DNA of 64,000 nt from Plecoglossus altivelis (Eukaryota > Chordata > Actinopteri > Osmeriformes > Plecoglossidae): positions 4,106,636 through 4,170,635 of the forward strand of contig BROE01000007.1 of the NCBI GenBank assembly GCA_036571765.1, given 5' to 3'. A model generated the notes under the pieces. It worked only from the letters and a program-made list of their open reading frames with translations, did no database searches and was not told the DNA's origin. The translations under genes and the position numbers were made by a program. Shown one piece after another: positions 38,065 to 49,122 of this stretch; position 1 is the first letter of the stretch; each line of letters begins with the position of its first letter.

Positions 38065-41000
38065 ATGGCGAGTGGCAAAAAGAGTGCGCTTCTCTCTTCT
38101 TTGGCTGACTATGGGGATGATTCAGAACCTGATTCCGATCCAGAACCAGATCAGACAGGTATTTAATGATTTTAGCTATTGTAAAGGTCTGAACAGAACA
38201 GTTTTGCACCCAACTGCATCCACATTTTGCTCCACATTGTTAACCGGAACTAGCTACAATTGCTACAAAGCGCTTTACGTCGGTACAACGACCCGTGCAA
38301 TGATATGTAGAGAGCTACCTTTAACTAGCTATGATAACTTTTGTCGCAATACCTCGATAAAACCCAATATAACCAAACTTATTAGCTAAACATAAAATTA
38401 AGCCTTCGCTTTAGATGGCGAACTAAGTTTGGTTTTCATTTTGTATTTGGCACAACCGGCTTGCTGTCCACAAGTGCATCATGTAGTCTACTACTAGTAT
38501 AACGGTATTGCTTAGCAGTCTCAGCTGTTGACCGATGACTTGCTCTCTCCTCAGAAGCTCGTGGAGTGGGTCTGGTGTCGGCAAGCTACGGTGAAGATGA
38601 CGTGAGCCGGATAGAAGACCCCGAAGATAAGGGATCGCTAGACGAGGACAGTGGGGAGAGTTCCCGCAATTCGGTCAGTCTCAAAATTCTGGTTGTCCAT
38701 ACTGGCGCGGCGCAGTATGGCCGTCAGCGCATGTGGGGGGGGGGGGGGGGAGATTAAAAAAAAGCTGCCATTTGATGAGAGGTTGATGTATACATTGCCC
38801 TAAGACTATTACTATTGAGCAAATGTACTTCTGAATGGTCCTGTTGATGGAATTATCTAGCTGCTAAATGCTGGATAAAGGGTGGGATATCTTGGCAGAA
38901 TGCTGTTTTGCGTGTTTAAATCCAGGCTTGTTCTCAGATTGACAGTTCAGTGACACTATTATCAAGCTTCTCCCCATGGACCTCTTTTTGAACCCTGATG
39001 TTAACCCGTTGCTTTGGTGTCCTCAGGAAGAGGAGGAATCTGACGAAGGGGGAGATCCAGATGATATTAAGGTATTTAACCCGTGTGTTGTGGTTTGTGT
39101 TGTGGTATTTAACCCGTGTGTTGTGGTTTGTGTTGTGGTATTTAACCAGTGTGTTGTGGTTTGTGTTGTGGTATTTAACCCTTGTGTTGTGGAGTGGTTT
39201 GGTCCACTCATGTTTGTTTTAGTGCAGTCTAACTATAAAGGCAGGAATCTGTGTGTGTGTCTTTGGCTCAATTATCTGCACAACCTGGCAACCTGCACCA
39301 ATCACCACAGTCCACCTGCAGTCATTCCAAATCAAACACCCTTTGCGACTGTTTCACATGGAGCACACACAGATGAACACATACACACAGGGCAACACAC
39401 ACAAGGGAACACACACATACAAAGGAACATACACAAGGGAACACACACACACAGGAGAACACACAAATGCAAGGAAACACACAAACAGGGGAACACACAC
39501 AGGGTAACGCACACATGCAAGGGAACACACACACAGGGTAACACACACAAGGGAACACACACACACACACACAGGGTAACACACAGAGCCAATACTCTAT
39601 GTCATGTGATCTTGCTGTCCCAGCTACATGTGTGCTGGGACACTAGATGGTGCTGACGGTCTTTGTGGGTCTTAAGTCATGGAGATCATGAGGGTCCACA
39701 CCACAGATGCTTCAGTGTTGTTCACATTGTTGATAACCCCCAACCCAACTGATGGGAGTGGAGGTTGGAAGATTGATCTCTGTTTACATTGCAGCCTGCC
39801 TGCACTTCACACTTTGGATTTGTGGAGTTTCAGCCCCACCCTGTACGGTGTGTGTGCGACACTGACAAACACTGTTTGATTTGGAAGGATTTTTCAGAGG
39901 AACAACAGAACGTTTCCTGCTGTGGTGATTGGTGCAGGTCAATGAGGTTAGGTGCTACCAAAACAAACACACCTATTCCTGCCTCAGCACACGTGCGTGT
40001 GTGATTGTGTAAGAGAGATGGAGATATCGTGTGTGTGGGCGTGTGTTTAAGATGGTGCGTGTCCCTGTGTGTACTCGCATGTCTTCTCTTCCGGATCCTT
40101 CTCTATGGCCTTGTAGTCGAGGGTTAATACCAGAAGGATGATTACCAGTAGGCTTAATACCAGTAGACTTATTACCAGTAGACTTATTACCAGTAGACTT
40201 ATTACCAGTAGACTTATTACCAGTAGACTTATTACCAGTAGGCTTAATACCAGTTGGCTTAATACCAGTAGGATCATTACCAGTAGGATCATTACCCGTA
40301 GAGTTAATACCAGTAGGATTATTACCAGTAGGATTATTACCAGTAGGCTTAATACCCGTAGGCTTAATACCCGTAGGCTTAATACCCGTAGAGCTAATAC
40401 CCGTAGGATTATTACCAGTAGAGTTAATACCAGTAGGATTATTACCCGTAGATTTAATACCAGTAGGATTATTACCCGTAGGATTATTACCAGTAGAGTT
40501 AATACCAGTAGGATTATTACCCGTAGAGTTAATACCAGTAGGATTATTACCCGTAGAGTTAATACCAGTAGGATTATTACCCGTAGATTTAATACCAGTA
40601 GCTCAGACAGGTATGTGAGGCCATCTTAGAAACCTCTTGTCATCCTGGTAGAGCTGGGTTCCTGCCAGAGAACATCCCTGGAGCTTCACCGCTGCACCTC
40701 ACCAAGCTGCCGCCGCCCCTGTTGCACAACCTCCAGCCTCCTCATGCGTCAGCATCTTCCAAAAGTGACGACTTTGATCGAGTATTATTGAATCGGTTAC
40801 TCAAGTCCTTTCTAGAATTTAGTGGCAGAACTCGTAAATACCATCTGTGAGTCAAAGTCGTAACTCATCGAGCTGGAATCATGTTGATTTATACAGGGAT
40901 TTGTATGGTTCCCCTTATGTGGACTGTAGCAGGCTGATGCATCACAGCTGGGAGGGTCGGATGTAGACAGACAGACAGACACACACTGAGACAGACAGAC

Positions 41001-43425
41001 AGACCGACAGACAGATGAGTTAGGGTGAGGACTCCCTCTGAACTCCATGCAGGAAGGCTCAGCTGCTCTGAGGAGTCTTTTGAACTGCAGGGTTGCTGTT
41101 TTTTTTTTACAACCACAGGATTTGACGGAGGTCCCGTTTCTTCACACACTGTGAAGTTCCACCCCTGCCTCAGCTCTGAATTGGTTCGGTCCACACCCCT
41201 CCTCAAGACAATTCTTTCCTGTGTCTATATAGTTGCTAGGTGACCGAGTGGCAGCTGTGTGTGTGTGATGCGTGTGTGTGTGTGATGTGTGTGTGTGATG
41301 CCATGCCAGTGAATAGGATCACTGTTCTGTGTTGTGCCCACTGTTCTGGTGAATCCAGGCTGTATTAGAGAGACAGAACAGAAGAACCACCCCCCAGTCT
41401 GGCTGGCTCTCTCACTGTCCCACACTCTGATATTTACCAGTCTAGCAAGCCCTTTTCAAACACACTAGTTATTTATCAGTCTAGCTGGGGCTTGGGCATT
41501 CTTACCCAGCCTCATCCCTGACCCTAACATCTCCTGACCCTAACATCTCCTGACCCTAACATCTCCTGACCCTAACCACTCCTGACCCCAGCCTCACTTG
41601 ACCTCAGCCTCTGATACTGAATGATGTATTCACGGTCTTTCTTTCACCCCCCCCCCTCCCCTTTCCTTCTCCTCTCTGTCTTTGGTCTCTCTCTGTGTCC
41701 TCTCTGCTCTTCTCACTGTCTCTTCCTCTCTCTTTGTCTTCTAGAATATATCAGAGGCGGACAGGAGAGACCCCAACGAGCTGGTTGGTGAGTGTACTGC
41801 ACACACACACACACACACACCACACACACACAGTCTCTCTCTCTCCCTGGGTATGGTCCAGAACAGCAGGCTGGAGTCAGGCCAGGCTGCAGTACAGCAG
41901 GCTGGCAGTGTTCAGCAGCTTGATTGACAGGTGTCACTGGAAACATCGTCCAGGCCAGTGAGTCACAATGTGGTCCTGGACACCATTTAGAGGGGTGCTT
42001 GATTGGATCTGTTGATGGCTTGAGCTTTGTGTATGTGTGAGAGAGGGAGGGAGCGTGCAGGAAAGTGCATGTGCGCAAGGAAAGTGTGTGTATATATGGA
42101 AAGTGTGTGTGTGTAAGGAAAGTGTGTGTGTGTGTAAGGAAAGTGTGTGTGTCAGAAACGTGTGAAGGCCAGTCAGGATATGAGTGGAGCCGTAGCAGGA
42201 GCACAGGACAGGGAGTGGTCAGACACTCTCCTCCCTTTACAGTCATAAACAGAAGAGAGAGAGCCTCACACTCATAGACACGTGTGTGCAACTGTGTGAG
42301 GGACAGTACCTGCGCGCGTGTTTACACACGTGTGTGTCCAGTCCTCAAGTACGACCCCACAACCGGGTGCGAAAGATGACGCCCCTTATGTCATCCAGCA
42401 ATCTTGCCCCTTGGTCATGTCCTCATTCCGGAACCTTCCCTGAGCACTTCTCATCTGTCACTGCGGTTATGACGGACTTCCAGACGACCCCCTTACAGTA
42501 CACTCATTCAGCAGATGCTGTTGGCCAGTGTGGGGCCTGGCCAGTGACTGCATGGCAGAGGCTGTTTGGACAAAGATAGTGTGACAGCAACAGAAGCGGT
42601 ACTGACTGAAGTTCAGTTAAGATAAGAGACTTTATTGTCCGAGTAGGAAATTTGTCTGAGAGCACAGCAAGCCTGTACTTGGCTGCCAGACTGTCCACAA
42701 TTGTTATGCTGGAACAGTCACTCTCTCTTCTGGTTCTCTTCACTGGTCTCTGACTCACAATCTGACTAGGCTTTTCTCTCTCTCCTCTCTTCTCCTCTCT
42801 CTCTCCTCTCTCTCTTCTCTCTCTCTGTCCCTCTCTCTCTCCTTCTCTTCTCCTGTCTCTCTCTGTCTCTCTCTCTGTCTGCTCTTGTCTCTCTCTCTGT
42901 CTCTCTCTCTTTCCGTCTGTCCTCTTCTCTGTTCCTCTCTGTTCTCTCTCTCTGTCTCTGTCTCTTTGTCTCTCTGTCTTTGTTCCTCTCTGTCCTTTGT
43001 CTCTGCTGTCTCTTTTGTCCTCTCTGTCTCTTTTGGTCTCTCTGTCCTCTTTTGTCTTCCGTTCTGTCCTCTGTCTTGTCTCTTCTGTCTCTGTCCTCTT
43101 CTCTGTCCTCTCCTCATCTCTGTTCTCTCCTGTCTCTCTGATCTCTTTGTCTCTCTCTCTCTCCTCTTTTGTCCTCTTCTCTTGCTCTCTCTGACTCTTT
43201 TGTCCTCTCTCTCTCTCTCTCTTTGTCTCTGTCTGTCTCTCTGTCTGTTTGTCTCTCTGTGACTATCTAAAGCCAGAACTCAGGCTTCTGTAGATTCAAG
43301 GTGCGTGTGTGCGGTAGTGGCACTAAGCCAAGCTTCTGGTGAATCATCTAACTTGCCTGGTCTGGTTATTCAGTGCTGGGGGCTGTGGTATTTGGTGTGC
43401 GTGTTCAGTACATCTATCAGCGTTG

Positions 43426-43485
<60 letters not shown>

Positions 43486-45288
43486 TACCTGCTGCCTCAT
43501 AGCTCTTTCCTCAGAAGGGAGGGAGCTTTAGCAATCACCTTGACACAGGTGTGTGTGTGCGTGTGTGTGTGTGTGTGAGAGAAAGGGTTAGGTCACTCCA
43601 GGGCCACACCTTAGCTGTCTATACTTGTGTGTGTGGGAGAGACTGGAGTGTGGGAGTACGCCTTATCTTCACATGTTGTGCTAACGGTCTGTGTTATAAC
43701 AGTATTTGATGAGGGGATATTTAGACATGTTAAGGTGCTTGGGCCTGTGAAGAGTCTCTCTCATCTGCCTGTCTGCAGCTCTGCAACTCCATACAAGCCA
43801 AACATGCATGTGTATCCACACACACACACACACACTCGGAGAGTGTCAGTGTTGAGAGAGAGTCTGAAACGTCTGGCTGATGGATAATAGTGACAGAGGA
43901 ATGTCTGGCCTTGGGTCAGAAAAACAGGGGGGAGAGAGGGAGGTGGGGGGGGAGAGGTTGGGAGAGAGAGGGAGAGGGAAGAAGAGAGAGAGGGGGTGGG
44001 AAAGACAGGGAAGGAGAGAGAGAGAGAGAGAGAGAGAGTCGGAAATAAAGAGGGGGAGCGATAGGGAGAGGCCAGGAAGAGACAGATGGAGAAGGAGGGA
44101 GGAGAAATGGGACAGAGAGAAAGGGGGAGACATGGGGGAGAGAGAGACTCCCGTCTTCACTCAAGCCTCAACAACACACCCTCCCTGCCTGGGTGTGGTC
44201 CTGGAGGCCTCATACCACACTCAGCTCTCAACACGCTGTCTCACACACACACATGCTTGCGCGCGCACACTTTCTCTCACACACAGCAACAACCTGCAGA
44301 GGAATGACCCGCAGTGTTTACCCAAAGTTACTCCAACCGTAGTTCGCGGCTCACAGATGAGTCCACCTTCCCCGCTCCTGAGTGGTGCACCGTTGGTGGG
44401 GTGGGGGGTGCTTCATTCCTGCAGTAGCTTAACGGTTCGTCCGCTTGACTACTGATCCAGAAGTTGCGGGGTTGGAGTTCCCTTACCGCACCAGCGTACT
44501 ACTTTATGACAATCCCCCTGGCATATCCCATAACATGTTCTTATCACGTATAGAAAACCCCTGTGGTCGTTTCGTGGTATGTTGGAATGTTTACGTGGCA
44601 GGCTCATCCTAAGTATGTATGTGTGTGTGTGTGTCTCCTGCAGCCCTGTTCTCGGAGAAGGTGAGGAACATGTCTCCTGACGAGATCAGGATTCCCCCGG
44701 AGCCCCCCGGACGCTGCTCCACTCATCTGCAGGTACACACACACACACACATACACTCTAGTTAGGAGCCAAATAAAGGTAAAAACAGGAAGGTGCGTGT
44801 GTGCTTGATTGAAAGCTTGTTCATGTACGTGTGTGCGTGTGCTGTCTAAACTGTAGTTTCCTGAAAGGGAATGACCCCCAGACAGTAGCCCGGGGACAAG
44901 CCTCTCTACCCAGCCCCAGACAGGAGGAGGAGAGGAGGCCTGCAGACGCAGGTCTCCCCTGTCACTAGGGACCTTCCAGATTCTTCCACTGCTGATGGAA
45001 CAGAACCTCTTTCAGCTGTCAGTCCAGGCTCTCTTGTGGGTGGGTGGGTGGGTGGGTGGGGGTGTGTGTTCAGGTGAAAGGTGTGTGTTCAGATGAGGCG
45101 TGTGTGTTTTCAGGTGAGGTCAATGTGTTCAGGTGAGGTGTGCTCTGTGTTACACACAGACACACACACACACACACATCCTACCACTGGACCTAACCCT
45201 GCCCTCCTGCTAAGTGAATCACTGCATACTCACTTGCAGGAGGGAGATTACACACACACACACACACACACACAGCAGGGAGCCCAGA

Positions 45289-45340
<52 letters not shown>

Positions 45341-47319
45341 ATCTGAGTATCAGTAAAGTATAGTATAGTAAAGTACACTGGACAGTAGAGCCCAGTAGGT
45401 CTGACACCACCAGTCAAGACACTATTATTTAGCATTAGTCTTAGATTGTAAACACTATAATGCTTTATTTTGTAATACTATCAGCTGAACAATTGAAGTG
45501 GAAAGTTGAATCAGCCTTTAATGACAGCGTACATGGACTCCACGAGTTTGCAGCACATCTGATGACCCATGTGATCTCAGCATCATCTGACACTGGGCTT
45601 CTTGTGGTGGCCCACAATGCCTGGCATTTTCCACTCTTTCAAATCCAACCATTCAATGTGGTCATACACTTTTGGACTGTACTGTGTATGTACTGTATAT
45701 GTACTCTACTGTATATGCACTGCACATCTACTTCCTGTTCATTCTGAAGTGACCCTGTTCAGCTGTGTGATACGTGAAGCTTCGTTCCCTGGTTATCCTA
45801 GCTTCGTGCCCCCAGTGTCCTTCTGAACTAAGACGTCCCGGTAAATGCGCTGATACGATATTTCAAATACCGTTTGATGTATTGAATTCCGTCCAGAACG
45901 TTGCTTCATCTGCCCAATTCCATCCATGGTTAATCGTCATGTCTGTTGTTGTTTTCCAAGAAGAAACACAACATTCCAGTCCCCCTGCTCCCACTCCCCC
46001 TCCCTTTTTAGGAGCTAGTTAATCATGTTGGCTCTGTTGGCTCTGGCCAGCTCCCTGCGGCTCTATGGAGCCTAGTTGTCAAATATTACCCTGAGGTATC
46101 AAAAACTGCTGAACCACAATGGCTCCATTCAGAGTCGGTCCCAGACACAGTGCTGGTGTGAAGACGCCAGGCCCTGCCAAGTGGAACTGCTTTGCTATCT
46201 TATTAGCATGCTATAATCGAGGAGATAGCTCGTTAGCATTTTATGGCAGAGGAACCTGCTTGTTAGCATGGCAAAGCCGAAGAGCTAACTTGTTAGCATG
46301 TTGTACCTGGGTGATGATTCCGTGTATTTATTGATGGGGTGTATTTCTGTGCTGAGTTTGGCTTGTTATGTTTCAAAAACAGGAGAAGATCCACAAGCTG
46401 TATGAGAAGAAGCTGCACGGAGACTTTGACACCAACAACCACATCCAAAAGAAGAAGGAGTTTAGGAACCCCAGGTACACACACACACACACATACACAC
46501 CCAAGGCCCAAGCACACAGAGACACAAGGCCCAAGCACCCCTAACGTGTCTAAACCTCTCCTGGTGTGTGTGTGTGTGTTTTATACAGTATTTACGAGAA
46601 GCTCATCCAGTTCTGCAGCATCGACGAACTGGGAACCAACTACCCTAAAGAGATGTTCGACCCTCACGGCTGGTCTGAGGACTCTTATTATGAAGCTCTC
46701 GGTAAGGGCTGCTGTGAGTGTGTGTGTCTGTGTGTTGATGGTCTTGTGTGTCTGTGTGTCTTGTGTGTGTGTGTGTGTCACACATCCTTTTCTCCTGTGT
46801 CTGCAGCCAAGGCCCAGAAGGTCGAGATGGACAAACTGGAGAAGGCCAAGAAGGAAAGGACCAAGGTGAGGACGGCCGGAGAAGTTAGTGCTGGTTTGGT
46901 TTCTTCATCAAGTGTAATCCCATCTCCTTCCCTGTGTTCTCCTGTTAATCCCATCTCTTTCCCTGTGTTCTCCTTTAATCCCATCTCCTTACCTGTGTTC
47001 TCCTGTTAATCCCATCTCCTTCCCTGTGTTCTCCTGTTAGTCCCATCTCCTTCCCTGTGTTCTCCTGTTAGTCCCATCTCCTTCCCTGTGTTCTCCTGTT
47101 AATCCCATCTCCTTCCCTGTGTTCTCAAATCTAGTTAACAGACAGTTCTAAAATTCTAAGATGCGTATCTGACACATATTTGACGCACTTCACCACCACA
47201 CCTTTAATTGCCGTGTGCTTTTCCTCGTGTGTGTGTGTGTTTGTGGGTGCGTGCGTGCGAGGGGCAAGTTTCCACCAGCATCTGGTTTCTTGTAGACCAT
47301 GCCCAGCACACTGACACGT

Positions 47320-47356
<37 letters not shown>

Positions 47357-48222
47357 CTTACACGCACACACTGACACACACACACACACACTGACACAGA
47401 CATGATCAAAGCTAGAACAATCCTCAATCTCTCTCCAGTTGAGGGCAAGCCCAGTCTGCTCAGTGTGTGTGTGTGTGTGTGTGTGTGTGCTCTGCTACAC
47501 AGGAAGTAGGAGGCCTTGGCAGGAACTGTGTGTGCCTCCACACAGATTCCTGTGACGTGCCTCGTCAGTACAGCGCCTCCTCCCAACTCACACAAAACCA
47601 TGACAACAACCACGTTTTTCGCTGTGGTCGGTAACCATGCTACTGTTGCTAGGTTACGGAAGCTGTACTCACTGTTTTCTTACTGTTTTGGTTGTCTAAC
47701 CCGAGGACATTTACTTTTGAGATTTGCCGTTACCATGGTTAGGATACAGTGTCAGGTGTCTTGGCAATGCTGAGTAAAGACCTGTCTGTCTGTCTCTCTC
47801 TGCTTGTTTGTCTCTCTAGATCGAGTTTGTGACAGGCACTAAGAAGGGTACCAATCCTACCAGTGCAGCCGCCTCCACCACCAACAGCACCACCACATCT
47901 ACAGGTACCAGACACGCGTGCAAACACGCACACACATCTCGAAAGACCTCAGTTCGAGGTCAGATATTATCCATGAAATATATGTTCAGTAACCAGTTTT
48001 TCTCTCTTCATCTCCCTCTCCTCTCTTTCTCTCTCCCCAGCAGAAGCTCAGAAGAGGAAGAGTAAATGGGACTCTGCCGTGCCCGTAACCCTGGCCCAGC
48101 CCCCCCTCCTCACTACCACGGCAACGCTGCCGGGGGTGGTCTCCGTGACGACCACCGCCAGCGGCACCAAGACCACTGTCATCTCTGCCGTGGGCACCAT
48201 TCTGAAGAAAGCCAAGCAGTGA
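38065..48222 (+). CDS. sap30bp: SAP30BP (HCNGP), SAP30-binding transcription/splicing co-regulator
   Basis: SAP30BP binds the Sin3-HDAC component SAP30 and is also reported to take part in splicing of short introns through RBM17. Exons: 38065-38158, 38555-38673, 39027-39071, 41745-41787, 44644-44732, 46383-46474, 46589-46701, 46807-46865, 47820-47904, 48041-48222; 921 nt = 306 aa plus stop (human 308). The HCNGP core is intact: VRNMSPDEIRIPPEPPGRCS, KKEFRNPSIYEKLIQFC, IDELGTNYPKEMFDPHGWSE and SYYEALAKAQKVEMDKLEKA. The N-terminus is acidic (EEEESDEGGDPDD) and the C-terminus is Ser/Thr-rich, ending GTILKKAKQ. Introns 3, 4 and 8 carry minisatellites or long pyrimidine tracts. The start MASGKKSALLSSLADY matches the human MAGKKNVLSSLAVY. 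Confidence 0.96.
39072..39195. repeat. 33-bp minisatellite starting at the SAP30BP exon 3 donor
   Basis: Units of 33 bp begin GTATTTAACCCGTGTGTTG at 39072, 39105 and 39138, with a partial fourth at 39171. The first unit starts exactly at the intron GT. Each unit repeats a donor-like GTG/GTATTT junction. Confidence 0.9.
39360..39585. repeat. Imperfect AACACACACAGGG / AAGGGAACACAC repeat
   Basis: About 225 bp of irregular CA-based tandem repeats with GGGAAC or GGGTAAC interruptions, in SAP30BP intron 3. The sequence is open in several frames as an artefact. Confidence 0.8.
40123..40601. repeat. 15-bp minisatellite, about 32 copies, in SAP30BP intron 3
   Basis: Consensus TTAATACCAGTAGGA with alternating ATTACC/AATACC and CCA/CCC variants. 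The 15-bp period keeps frames open on both strands (about 163 codons plus, 81 codons minus). No splice or conservation evidence makes it coding. Confidence 0.95.
41517..41582. repeat. 16-bp CCTGACCCTAACATCT array, about 4 copies
   Basis: Short tandem array in SAP30BP intron 3, shortly before exon 4. It contains CCCTAAC cores but has a 16-bp period. Confidence 0.85.
42775..43260. repeat. Long CT-rich pyrimidine tract in SAP30BP intron 4
   Basis: Nearly 490 bp of CTCTCT/TGTCCTCT repeats with almost no purines apart from G in TGT. A (TG)n tract (43430-43484) and GA-rich DNA (43924-44140) follow in the same intron. Confidence 0.85.
44420..44510 (+). repeat. tRNA-like sequence, possible SINE head
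   Basis: An A-box-like TAGCTTAACGG (about 44425-44435) and a degenerate B-box GGGTTGGAGTTCC (about 44468-44480) are spaced as in a tRNA. The T-arm does not pair well, so a tRNA-derived SINE or decayed tRNA is more likely than a working tRNA. It lies in SAP30BP intron 4. Confidence 0.35.
45035..45340. repeat. (GGGT)n and (CA)n tracts in SAP30BP intron 5
   Basis: A GTGG/GGGT run (about 45038-45063) with several GGG triplets and CA tracts at 45156-45178, 45250-45274 and 45293-45338. These are simple repeats, not coding. Confidence 0.8.
46915..47127. repeat. 31-bp minisatellite, 7 copies, in SAP30BP intron 8
   Basis: Units of 30-31 bp containing AATCCCATCTCCTTCCCTG followed by TGTTCTCCTGT, differing by single substitutions. 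It starts about 50 bp after the exon 8 donor. Confidence 0.92.
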
Positions 48223-48226
48223 ACAA

Positions 48227-48228
<2 letters not shown>

Positions 48229-48267
<39 letters not shown>
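48229..48267. repeat. (GT)n repeat in the SAP30BP 3' UTR
   Basis: About 19 GT units starting seven bases after the SAP30BP stop codon, so a (GU)n tract would be present in the mature mRNA. Confidence 0.9.
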
Positions 48268-48269
<2 letters not shown>

Positions 48270-48927
48270 TGCGTGTCACTTTGCAAACGCAAAAAGATGT
48301 GAGTGTGAATGAACAACCTGAAAGGGAGCAGACCCCTACTTTACATATGCCCCCTACCACAGACCCATCTCCCTCTGTCCCACCCCCACCTCCAGCTTCA
48401 CTGCCTTCTATCTCTGGGATAGTATCTTCAATATGGCGTCAATGGGACAAACCCTTCCTTGAGGATGAGAACTGTTTACATAACCGTCCCCTGGGAGCCT
48501 GTGAGGTCTGAGGGTCTGGTGTTTGGGGGGCCTGGAGCACTGAGTTCTGGGCACCTTGCTCCTCCAGGGTCATCCCTGGTAGACCCACCCCATGGGCCCC
48601 CAAGTTATGGCTCTCCACCTCTACGCTGTACGAGGGGCTCCTACCCCAACTGTGACCCTGCTTGTCAGCAGCCAGCTTCTATTGAAGTTCAGCAAGATTC
48701 TCTGTGTTTCTATAGGTCAGCCTCAGTCACGTCTATGTCCTGTTGTCACATTTTTTCCTGGATTAAGATGTTATGGGATCGCTGACATGAAATGATTCAT
48801 GAGTTTTTCTGTTGACGATGGTTCCATGGTAAGGTATTTACGTCACAGTTTCGTTCGTTTTTAACGGCCTACTACAAAGATTCCAGATTTGTATGTTTTC
48901 CACAATTGTACATATACCGATGAGGTG

Positions 48928-48933
48928 AATAAA
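48928..48933 (+). terminator. Poly(A) signal of SAP30BP
   Basis: AATAAA about 0.7 kb after the stop codon, followed by a second AATAAG-like motif. The interval 48223-48927 is read as 3' UTR. Confidence 0.7.
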
Positions 48934-49055
48934 AATAAGATGCCTTTTCCAAGCTTTAGAGTTTTTTGTCCCCCTATCTAAATTTGAAACAAGGAAGTCT
49001 TTAACGTCTCACAGTGATAAGTGTGCTCGTAGCAAACGCTTGCATCCCAAGCAAT

Positions 49056-49122
49056 ATGGAGGGATTTGAGCCTGCGACCTCCTGATCTGCTGTCAAACTC
49101 TCTACCCTGAGTGGTTATTCAG
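49056..49122 (-). repeat. tRNA-like remnant, possible SINE fragment
   Basis: On the minus strand GGTAGAGAGTTTGACAGCAG precedes a B-box-like GGCTCAAATCCC, with tRNA-like spacing. Stems are imperfect and no clean acceptor is present. It is a tRNA pseudogene or SINE fragment rather than a functional tRNA. Confidence 0.35.

Noticed and set aside
38072..38389. 105-codon frame overlapping SAP30BP exon 1
   Set aside because: It is the +1 frame of exon 1 and runs into intron 1. The true frame starts at 38065 with the family N-terminus.
41517..41582. Interstitial telomere-like repeat (CCCTAAC cores)
   Set aside because: The period is 16 bp, not 6, and only about four copies exist.
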